From the NCBI GenBank assembly GCA_023391155.1, contig JAEWBM010000064.1:1-22733 (forward strand): 22,733 nucleotides of DNA, given 5' to 3'. Every line of letters starts with the position of its first letter. Position 1 is the stretch's first letter. The notes below the pieces were generated by a model. The model saw only the letters and a list, made by a program, of their open reading frames with translations, was not told where the DNA came from and searched no databases. Origin of the DNA: Acidobacteriota bacterium (lineage in GTDB: Bacteria > Acidobacteriota > Blastocatellia > Pyrinomonadales > Pyrinomonadaceae). This document shows, in pieces, positions 1-6,581 of the stretch. The translations under genes and the position numbers were made by a program.

Positions 1-1092
1 TACGCGGAGCTTGCGGGGAAGCGTATAGGACTGGTGACGAATCACACGGGGCGGAACCTGCCGGGGAAGCCGACGATCGACATTTTGCATGAGGCGGAGA
101 ATGTCGATCTGGTAGCGATCTTTGCACCGGAGCACGGGATCCGCGGTGAGCTTGATGTCGCCAAGATCGACGATACAAAGGATGAGAAGACGGGGCTACC
201 GATCTATTCGCTTTACGGCGAGACGCGGCGGCCGCGGGCCGAACAGCTCGCGGGGCTGGACGCGATAGTCTATGACATTCAGGATATCGGGGCGCGGTTT
301 TATACGTATCCGGCGACTTTGCGAAATGTGATGGAAGAGGCGGCCAAGGTGGGCATCCCCGTTTATGTGCTCGACCGGCCGAACCCGATCGGCGGTGTCG
401 CTGTCGAGGGGCCGCTTGCCGAGGAAGACAAGCTTTCGTTTATCGCGGCGCATACTGTTCCGGTTCGTTACGGGCTGACGATCGGCGAGTTGGGGCAGAT
501 GATGAACGCCGAGCGGAAGATCGGTGCCGATCTTCGCGTGATCAAAATGGAGGGCTGGCGGCGGACGATGTGGTTCGACGAGACGGGACAGACTTGGGTG
601 AATCCCTCGCCGAATATGCGCTCGCTGACGCAGGCGTCGCTTTATCCGGGCATTGGGCTGCTCGAAACGACGAACCTGAGTGTCGGCCGCGGAACCGATA
701 CGCCGTTCGAGGTTATCGGGGCGCCCTGGCTGGACGGGCAGCGGCTGGCAAAATATCTGCACGAGCGAGGGCTGCCGGGAATTCGTTTTGTACCCATCCG
801 ATTTCGGCCGAGTGCGTCGGTCTTTAAGGATGAGGAGCTTGGCGGCGTTAACTTTGTCATCACCGACCGCCGGAGATTTGAGTCGGTGCGTACGGGATTT
901 GAGATCGCCGCGGCGCTTCGCACACTGTATCCGAACGAATGGCAGGTTGATCGCTATCTGCGGCTGCTGGTGAATCAGGACGTTCTCGACCGCCTGAAGC
1001 GCGGCGAGACCGCCCAGCAGCTCGAGGTCTCATGGCGGGCGTCGCTTGCGGATTTTGAAAAGCGGCGTGCTCCGTTCCTGCTCTACAAATGA
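1..1092 (+). CDS. namZ: Exo-beta-N-acetylmuramidase NamZ (DUF1343, GH171), 5'-truncated by the window edge
   Basis: Family role: NamZ removes terminal MurNAc from the non-reducing end of peptidoglycan fragments, feeding cell-wall recycling. The frame is open to base 1 and the first codons read YAELAGKRIGLVTNHTG, the family's typical N-terminal block, so the GTG at 34 is internal and the true start with any signal peptide lies outside the window. Other conserved blocks visible are APEHGIRGE, DIQDIGARFYTYP, VLDRPNPIGG and NPSPNMRS followed by GLLETTNLSVGRGTD. About 363 codons are present; the family is usually near 400, so little is missing. The stop overlaps the nagA start in an ATGA (1089-1092), indicating translational coupling. 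Family assignment is firm; the exact substrate is inferred from characterised members. Confidence 0.93.
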   Translation, partial: YAELAGKRIGLVTNHTGRNLPGKPTIDILHEAENVDLVAIFAPEHGIRGELDVAKIDDTKDEKTGLPIYSLYGETRRPRAEQLAGLDAIVYDIQDIGARFYTYPATLRNVMEEAAKVGIPVYVLDRPNPIGGVAVEGPLAEEDKLSFIAAHTVPVRYGLTIGELGQMMNAERKIGADLRVIKMEGWRRTMWFDETGQTWVNPSPNMRSLTQASLYPGIGLLETTNLSVGRGTDTPFEVIGAPWLDGQRLAKYLHERGLPGIRFVPIRFRPSASVFKDEELGGVNFVITDRRRFESVRTGFEIAAALRTLYPNEWQVDRYLRLLVNQDVLDRLKRGETAQQLEVSWRASLADFEKRRAPFLLYK

Positions 1093-2234
1093 CCTCCCGT
1101 GTCACCATAATCAATGCAAAGATCGCGGCCGGCGAGGGTTTGGCCGCGATAACTATTGAAGACGGGCGGATCACGTCGATCGGAGAGGCTCAGCCGTTGA
1201 CCACCCAGATCATCGACGCCGAGGGGGCGTGGGCCGTGCCGGGGTTTGTCGATATTCACTGTCACGGGGCGGCAGGTGTTGATGTGAACACGGCGACGGC
1301 GGAGGAACTTCTGATCGTTGCGGAGTTCCTTGCAAGGCACGGCGTCGCGGCGTGGTTGCCGACGCTGGTCCCGGATTCGGATGAGAATTATCGCCGGGCC
1401 ATCGATGCGATCGACGGTTTGATGGAGATGCAGGAGGGCCGGCCGGTGGCGCAGGCGGTCGGGGTGCATTACGAGGGTGTTTTTGCGAACGAGGCGATGT
1501 GCGGAGCGCTCAGGCCGCAGTACTTTAAGAGCTTTACCGGCAGTGAGGTTCGTGTTCTTCCAAGGCTGAAGCGTGGCGTGCATATGACGACGCTTGCGCC
1601 GGAGGTGGGGGGCGGGATCGGTCTGATCACGGAACTGAAAAGTGACGGATGGGTGGTTGCTATCGGGCATACGCGGGCGACGCCGGATGTTCTGGATGCA
1701 GCACTTGAGGCGGGAGCGACGCATCTCACGCATTTCTTTAACGCGATGACGGGCATACACCATCGCGACCTCGGCGTTGCTGGGTGGGGAATGACGGAGG
1801 CCGGGGTGACCTTCGACATAATTGCCGACGGGATCCACGTTCACCTGCGGATGCTGGAATTTGCCTGTCTTGCAAAAGGGGTGACGAACGTCTCGCTGAT
1901 ATCGGATTCGATCGCTCCGACGGGTTTGGGCGATGGAGAGTTTGAGTTGTGGGGCGAGCGGCTCGCGGTCGCGAATGGCCGCACACAGAATGCCCGGGGC
2001 AGCATTGCCGGGTCGGTCATCGCGATGGCGGATGCTGTCGAGCGGATGGTCTCGCTGGGAATAAGCGTGCCGGATGCCGCAGGGATGGCGTCGCGAAATC
2101 CGGCGGGTGTTGTGGGTGTCGGAGATGACTTCGGCAGGATCGAGGCCGGGCGGCGGGCCGACATCTGCGTTGTTGACGATGCCGGAAAACTAAAGCTGTC
2201 GCTGATCGGCGGCCGCCGTGCCGGTGAAAAATGA
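1089..2234 (+). CDS. nagA: N-acetylglucosamine-6-phosphate deacetylase NagA
   Basis: Converts GlcNAc-6-phosphate to glucosamine-6-phosphate in the cytoplasm, the committing step of amino-sugar and muropeptide recycling. The 381-aa protein has the amidohydrolase layout: HCH near the start (H57, H59), metal-site Glu129, His194 in IGHTRAT, His215 in THLTHFFNAM, catalytic Asp273 in LISDSIAPTG, and the C-terminal NPAGVVGV...GRIEAGRRADICVVD block. These positions nearly coincide with E. coli NagA numbering (E131, H195, H216, D273). The usual HLEGPF motif is HYEGVF here, a mild deviation that keeps the Glu. Start ATG at 1089 overlaps the namZ stop by 4 nt, so the two are co-translated; both act on cell-wall sugars, which supports the pairing. 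Confidence 0.93.
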   Translation: MTSRVTIINAKIAAGEGLAAITIEDGRITSIGEAQPLTTQIIDAEGAWAVPGFVDIHCHGAAGVDVNTATAEELLIVAEFLARHGVAAWLPTLVPDSDENYRRAIDAIDGLMEMQEGRPVAQAVGVHYEGVFANEAMCGALRPQYFKSFTGSEVRVLPRLKRGVHMTTLAPEVGGGIGLITELKSDGWVVAIGHTRATPDVLDAALEAGATHLTHFFNAMTGIHHRDLGVAGWGMTEAGVTFDIIADGIHVHLRMLEFACLAKGVTNVSLISDSIAPTGLGDGEFELWGERLAVANGRTQNARGSIAGSVIAMADAVERMVSLGISVPDAAGMASRNPAGVVGVGDDFGRIEAGRRADICVVDDAGKLKLSLIGGRRAGEK

Positions 2235-2263
2235 AAATGCCCGGTGCAAGACCGAGCATTTTT
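2234..2263. terminator. Bidirectional hairpin terminator after nagA
   Basis: AAAATGCCCGGT (2234-2245) pairs with ACCGAGCATTTT (2251-2262) at 11 of 12 positions around a GCAAG loop. The right arm ends in a T run and the left arm starts with A residues, so it can end nagA transcripts and also those from the convergent gene stopping at 2297. Confidence 0.75.
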
Positions 2264-2296
2264 CTCCCCCTTGTTCTTCCCCCTTGACGTGAGAGT

Positions 2297-2833
2297 TTAT
2301 TCGTTCGCGGTCTCACCGCCGCTCGACTTGCCTCCGCGACGCATTCCGCGTCCCTTAAAGCCTTCGCCCCGCTTCTGCCGCATTTCGGCAGCTTTTGCTT
2401 TCTGCTCATCGGTCAGGATGGCAAAGGTCTGTGCCTTGACGCGTTCGCGTGCGACCATCATTTGAGCAGCCAGCGTGCCGTGCTCGTTGGCGATCGCGGT
2501 GACCGCTGCCTCATCAAATGCGCCGTTTGCCGTGGCTTCCTGCAAACGCTGGCGATTGGCCTTCATCGCCTCCATCAGCGGCTGCATCGTGCCCTTGTTC
2601 GCTTCGTGGATCGCCTTCATCTGAGCTTTTTGCTCGTCGGTGAGGTCGAGGCCGCGAAACATCATTCCGCCGCCGCGCATGCCGCGGCCCATGCCGCGGT
2701 GCATTTCGCCGCCGCGTTTACCCCAACGCTTTTCCGTGCTGCCAGTGCCGGTGTCTGCGGTCTGTGCGATGACGAAAATGCCTCCGATCGCGATGATCGC
2801 GATACCCAAAAAAATTGCCGTGATCTTTTTCAT
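2297..2833 (-). CDS. Spy/CpxP-family (LTXXQ) periplasmic protein
   Basis: The 178-aa product begins with a signal peptide or N-terminal anchor (MKKITAIFLGIAIIAIGGIF, processing near VIAQ/TA) and carries two LTDEQK motifs (residues 64-69 and 140-145), the hallmark of the LTXXQ Spy/CpxP/ZraP group of periplasmic helical chaperones and stress-signal dampers. Between signal and first motif lies a Gly/Arg/Met/His-rich stretch (about 40-60: GGEMHRGMGRGMRGGGMM) that could bind metal. Start chosen at 2833 because GGAG sits 7 nt upstream and the signal peptide starts there; an upstream in-frame Met adds nine residues with no signal character. It diverges from the regulator-kinase pair, the same arrangement as E. 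coli cpxP/cpxRA, so it is probably a target and feedback regulator of that system (inference). Confidence 0.85.
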   Translation of the reverse strand: MKKITAIFLGIAIIAIGGIFVIAQTADTGTGSTEKRWGKRGGEMHRGMGRGMRGGGMMFRGLDLTDEQKAQMKAIHEANKGTMQPLMEAMKANRQRLQEATANGAFDEAAVTAIANEHGTLAAQMMVARERVKAQTFAILTDEQKAKAAEMRQKRGEGFKGRGMRRGGKSSGGETANE

Positions 2834-2937
2834 TTCTATTCTCCGTTGTTCGATCTTCATTCGGCGGCAATATCGCCGTCGTTATACAGTTAGACGTTTT
2901 TGCGGACACCGCGACCGTATGTATTTCGTGATGCAAT

Positions 2938-2952
2938 GTAAAGAATTGTAAA
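2938..2952. promoter_or_regulatory. CpxR-type operator, GTAAA-N5-GTAAA
   Basis: GTAAA GAATT GTAAA is an exact match to the E. coli CpxR box (GTAAA-N5-GTAAA). It lies in the 166-bp divergent intergenic region, 47 bp before the regulator start (3000) and 104 bp from the CpxP-like start (2833). The match and position are seen directly; binding by this regulator is inferred. Confidence 0.6.
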
Positions 2953-2999
2953 ACCGAAAGCATCGGCAATTGTTTTGGCGTAAAATCCATCTCATAGCT

Positions 3000-3689
3000 A
3001 TGAGCAATGTGCTGATAATCGACGACGACGAAGAGCTTTGCGAACTCGTTTCCGAATACCTGACGGTCGAAGGGTTTACCACGGAGGCGGTGCACGACGG
3101 CGAGGCCGGCCTGAAACGCGCGAAAGAGGGCGAACACGATCTTGCGATCCTGGACGTGATGCTGCCGAAGATGAACGGCTTTGACGTGCTGCGGAACCTG
3201 AGGAAAGATTCGTCGATGCCCGTTCTGATGCTTACGGCGCGCGGCGATGATATGGAACGGATCGTCGGGCTTGAGATCGGCGCGGATGATTATTTGCCGA
3301 AGCCGTTCAATCCGCGTGAGCTTGTCGCACGGCTGCGGGCGATATTGCGCCGAGCACAGCCGGAAGAGGGCGACGCTGCGCACACCGAGAAGATCACGGT
3401 CGATGACGTCGAGCTGGCTTTCGGTTCGCGGTCGGTAAAGCTTGGCGGCAAGGACCTGCCGCTAACGTCGGTAGAGTTCGATCTGCTTGCCGTTCTGCTG
3501 CGTGATGCGGGTAATGTGGTGAAGAAAGAAGACCTAAGCGAAGAGGTGCTCGAGCGTGAATTGTCACCCTATGACCGCAGCCTTGATATGCACATCAGCA
3601 ATCTGCGAAAGAAACTGGGTGCACACGCGGACGGGAGCGAGCGGATAAAGACCGTGCGGTCGGTCGGCTATATCTATACTGTTAAATGA
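3000..3689 (+). CDS. OmpR/CpxR-like response regulator
   Basis: Two-domain transcription regulator of 229 aa. Receiver domain (1-115): acidic cluster D8-D9-D10, phospho-acceptor Asp52 in LAILDVMLP, switch Thr79, Lys101 in YLPKPF. A winged-helix Trans_reg_C domain (about 128-229) contains LTSVEFDLLAVLL, the recognition-helix region SPYDRSLDMHISNLRKKLG and the C-terminal hairpin VRSVGYIYTVK. The ATG at 3000 starts the canonical MSNVLIIDDD; a TTG ten codons upstream has no receiver character. No good Shine-Dalgarno is seen. The stop overlaps the kinase start by 4 nt (3686-3689), so the pair is coupled. CpxR is the nearest named relative suggested by context and operator; a different OmpR-family name remains possible. 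Confidence 0.9.
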   Translation: MSNVLIIDDDEELCELVSEYLTVEGFTTEAVHDGEAGLKRAKEGEHDLAILDVMLPKMNGFDVLRNLRKDSSMPVLMLTARGDDMERIVGLEIGADDYLPKPFNPRELVARLRAILRRAQPEEGDAAHTEKITVDDVELAFGSRSVKLGGKDLPLTSVEFDLLAVLLRDAGNVVKKEDLSEEVLERELSPYDRSLDMHISNLRKKLGAHADGSERIKTVRSVGYIYTVK

Positions 3690-5071
3690 ATCTATTTCTA
3701 AAGATCTTTCTTTGGTTCCTGGCGGCGATCGTTTTGATGATCGGCGTGATGCTCTTTTTGAATTGGACGGTGCAGACCGAACCGGTCGTCAGCCGGTGGC
3801 GGCTCTCGGTCCGCAACCAGACGAATATTTACGCCGGGACCGCTGCACAGATCTATGAGCGGCAGGGCGAAGCGGCCCTGCTCGAGTTTATCGAAAGGAT
3901 AAGGCGGTCGGAGACGATCGGCGAGGTCGACATCATAGGCCGAGGGGGGCAGGTTTGGGCATCGACCGGTGTGGATGTAGGCAATTATGCAGACCTGATC
4001 GAGCGTGCCCACCAGAGCGGCGAGGTCGAGATAAAGTTCGAGTCGGAACCGCGCTCGGCCCTGTCGGCAAGGGAATTTGTGATGCCGAACGGGGAGGAGT
4101 TCGTTCTGATCGTCCGATGGGAATTGCCGCGGATGACGCCGTTCTTTGGCGAATCTCCTTTAAGGTATTTCCGTTATGCGGCCCTGCTGTTGACCGCCCT
4201 CTTGCTTACCTGGGCCTTGGCGAAATATCTGTCGTCGCCTATCGGAAAGATCCGCCGGGCGACGCAAAAGCTCGCCGAAGGCGAACTCGACACGCGTGTA
4301 GCGAACGAGGTCGGCCGGCGGCGCGATGAGCTGGCGCAGCTTGCCCGCGATTTCGACAACATGGCCGAGCAGATCGAGTCGCTCATCACCTCGCAAAAGC
4401 GGCTGACACGCGACGTGTCCCACGAGCTTCGTTCGCCGCTTGCCCGGTTAAATGTCGCTCTCGAAATAGCTAAACAAAAGACTAACGCCGAGACACAGCC
4501 GGTTCTCGAACGCATCGAGACCGAATCTGCCAGGCTGAACGAGATGATCTCGCGGCTGCTGACCCTGTCACAGCTCGAGAGCGGGGCACGTGATTTTGAT
4601 ACGACGGAGCTCAATCTCGCGAAACTCGTGCGACAGGTGGCGGCGGACGCGGATTATGAGGCCGCGGCGCGGAATCGTTCGGTAAAGATCACCGCAGTAG
4701 AGGATTGCCGTGTCGTTGGGAGCGAGAGCTTATTGCAGAGTGCGATAGAGAACATCCTGCGAAATGCGGTTCGGTATACGGCCGAGGGAACCGCGGTCGA
4801 GATCGGCCTGGGACGGCGAAACGGCGATGCCGAAGTGACCGTGAGGGATTCGGGCGGCGGCGTTCCGGAAGCGGAACTAACGAATCTTTTCAAGCCCTTT
4901 TATCGCGTCGGCGAGGCGCGTGACCGCGGGAGCGGCGGCATCGGCCTGGGCCTGGCAATTGCCGAGCAGGCGGTCAAGGCACATCGCGGGAATATCGCGG
5001 CGCGAAATACCGAAGACGGCCTTGAGGTTAAGATCTCGCTGCCGTGCAAACTGAATTCGGCAGATGCTTGA
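3686..5071 (+). CDS. CpxA-like membrane sensor histidine kinase
   Basis: 461-aa sensor kinase partner of the preceding regulator. N-terminal TM helix about 7-27, periplasmic sensor of roughly 130 residues, second TM about 158-178, HAMP about 179-235 starting at SSPI, HisKA with phospho-acceptor His246 in RDVSHELRSPLARLNVAL, then HATPase_c with the N box (ENILRNAVRYTAEG), G1 (VRDSGGGVPE), F box (LFKPFYRV) and G2 (GGIGLGLAIA). All catalytic boxes are intact. The H-box text and the following RIETESARLNEMISRLL resemble the CpxA subgroup. It likely senses envelope stress and is restrained by the divergently encoded periplasmic protein; the actual stimulus cannot be read from sequence. Its stop is 2 bp from the stop of the convergent gene at 5074. 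Confidence 0.92.
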   Translation: MNLFLKIFLWFLAAIVLMIGVMLFLNWTVQTEPVVSRWRLSVRNQTNIYAGTAAQIYERQGEAALLEFIERIRRSETIGEVDIIGRGGQVWASTGVDVGNYADLIERAHQSGEVEIKFESEPRSALSAREFVMPNGEEFVLIVRWELPRMTPFFGESPLRYFRYAALLLTALLLTWALAKYLSSPIGKIRRATQKLAEGELDTRVANEVGRRRDELAQLARDFDNMAEQIESLITSQKRLTRDVSHELRSPLARLNVALEIAKQKTNAETQPVLERIETESARLNEMISRLLTLSQLESGARDFDTTELNLAKLVRQVAADADYEAAARNRSVKITAVEDCRVVGSESLLQSAIENILRNAVRYTAEGTAVEIGLGRRNGDAEVTVRDSGGGVPEAELTNLFKPFYRVGEARDRGSGGIGLGLAIAEQAVKAHRGNIAARNTEDGLEVKISLPCKLNSADA

Positions 5072-5073
5072 TG

Positions 5074-5439
5074 CTACGCCGTCCGGCGTGCGTCGATAAA
5101 CGATTTCACCGCCAGGATCACAAAGATCAGGCAAAGCAGCGACATCGATATCTGTGAAAGTGCCGCGGGTGACGAAAGGTCCATCTCGCCGAGACGGGGA
5201 ATGATCCTGGCGGCGGTGATGAGAAACCCTATAAGGGCGATACCCGCCGCGATGTGCATCATCGTCTTGCGCATGCCGTCATTAGCCCGCGAAATAAATC
5301 CGGCCGCGGCGATGATCAGGCCGAAGACCGCGGGAATGAGAGCGGTAAGGCTGCCCCCGCCGCCGGACATTCCGATCACGTAGCCGATCACTCCGATAAG
5401 AATCAGCAGCACTCCGATAACGATTGCAGTTGTAGGCAT
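5074..5439 (-). CDS. Small multipass membrane protein of unknown function
   Basis: 121 aa with four predicted hydrophobic segments (about 4-23, 31-49, 62-82, 97-114); the first loop carries MSGGGGS. I do not recognise a family. The start has a good ribosome site (AGAGGA) 7 nt upstream. It is the last gene of the minus-strand run that includes the TPR protein and the acyltransferase fusion (54 bp after the TPR gene), so it may be co-transcribed with them. Its last codons contain the palindrome at 5076-5091. Confidence 0.75.
   Translation of the reverse strand: MPTTAIVIGVLLILIGVIGYVIGMSGGGGSLTALIPAVFGLIIAAAGFISRANDGMRKTMMHIAAGIALIGFLITAARIIPRLGEMDLSSPAALSQISMSLLCLIFVILAVKSFIDARRTA
5076..5091. 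repeat. 16-nt palindromic repeat, copy 1
   Basis: ACGCCGTCCGGCGTGC, with ACGCC/GGCGT arms, spans the end of the small membrane gene. An identical 16-mer occurs at 16266-16281. No T run follows, so it is not an obvious terminator. Confidence 0.6.
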
Positions 5440-5493
5440 AGAATTTTCCTCTAGTCGATATTGTGACAGAATAGCCGCCCGCCGAAAACCGAG

Positions 5494-6510
5494 CTATGGA
5501 CGATTGATGTGTTCGAGCAGCTTTGCGGCCTCGGCTTCGTTCACGGTCTTGAGCTTTTCATATTGCCCCTGTGCCGCGACCTTGTTTCCATTGACCAGGT
5601 GGATCATCCCGAGCCAGTAGATCGGCCGCGGGTCTTTGGGAGCGAGCCGCTCGGCGGCCTTATACGCCGCTTCAGCCTCGCCATAGCGGCGCAGCAGTCG
5701 GTAGGTATCCGCGAGATAAAGATTAGCTATGGGCCAATCAGGGTCGAGCTTGATCGCGGCGGTATAATAGCCCTCCGCTTCGGCAAACTGCCCCTGGTTG
5801 AAATAAGCGTTCCCAAGGCCGAGGTGGGCATCGGGGTCTTTGGGTTCGACGGCAAGCACCTCCTTATAGGCGGCGATCGCGTCGGCATATCTTTCGTTGC
5901 GGACGTAATGGTCGCCGACCCGACGGCGGCTGAGAGTGCGTTTAGGGTCGAGCCTGACTGCGGCTGCGTAGCCGACATACGCGTCGTCAAAACGCCGCTG
6001 GGCGTCGAGAGTGCGGCCGAGATATTCATGCGAAGCGGCATAGTCGGCCTTGTGCTCGATGGAAGTGCGAAACGCGGATTCCGCCTCGGTAAATTTCCGG
6101 TTGCGAAAATGCGCGATGCCTAGTTCAAAATAGGCGAAGTAATTTTCCGGTTCGATCGAGATAGCCCGCTGATAGGATTCGACCGCCTGGGAATATTGGC
6201 CGAGATAATCCAGGGCGTTGCCGAGCTGGATGTGCGCCGCGGTGTAGCTCGGTTTGAGGCGTACGGCCTCGCGAAGCGGAGCGACGGCGTCGGAATATCG
6301 CTGAAGCCGAATGTAGGAGATGCCGAGGTTGAAATGAGCCTCGGGCACCGAGGGTGCCATCGCATTGACCTGTTTGAAGGATTCGACGGCCTCGGCAAAC
6401 CTTTGGGCGGTGAAGTGTTCGTTTCCCTGATCGAAAACGGCCCTCCAATCCTGAGCTGCGACGGCGCCGGCGAGCGCCATCAGAATGATAACGGACTTTA
6501 TGAGTTTCAT
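5494..6510 (-). CDS. Exported tetratricopeptide-repeat (TPR) protein
   Basis: 338 aa. Signal peptide MKLIKSVIILMALAGAVAAQ, then about nine consecutive 34-residue TPR units covering almost the whole mature protein (typical unit texts: PEAHFNLGISYIRLQRYSDA, PDAHLGLGNAYFNQGQFAEA). TPR arrays form superhelical protein-binding scaffolds; the partner is unknown. I chose ATG 6510 because it begins a clean signal peptide; the frame stays open a further 89 codons upstream, but that Arg/Pro-rich stretch is mostly the end of the acyltransferase gene read in another frame. It follows that gene by 71 bp on the same strand. Likely role: periplasmic assembly or scaffold factor. Confidence 0.88.
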   Translation of the reverse strand: MKLIKSVIILMALAGAVAAQDWRAVFDQGNEHFTAQRFAEAVESFKQVNAMAPSVPEAHFNLGISYIRLQRYSDAVAPLREAVRLKPSYTAAHIQLGNALDYLGQYSQAVESYQRAISIEPENYFAYFELGIAHFRNRKFTEAESAFRTSIEHKADYAASHEYLGRTLDAQRRFDDAYVGYAAAVRLDPKRTLSRRRVGDHYVRNERYADAIAAYKEVLAVEPKDPDAHLGLGNAYFNQGQFAEAEGYYTAAIKLDPDWPIANLYLADTYRLLRRYGEAEAAYKAAERLAPKDPRPIYWLGMIHLVNGNKVAAQGQYEKLKTVNEAEAAKLLEHINRP

Positions 6511-6581
6511 ATCGGGTACGCGTGCCGAGACGGGGACCTTTCCGCCGATTATACACTTAGCGAAAAGCCGGGACAATATGT

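Noticed and set aside
1083..1844. 253-codon minus-strand frame opposite nagA
   Set aside because: Antisense shadow in GC-rich sequence; the nagA active-site residues occupy the other strand.
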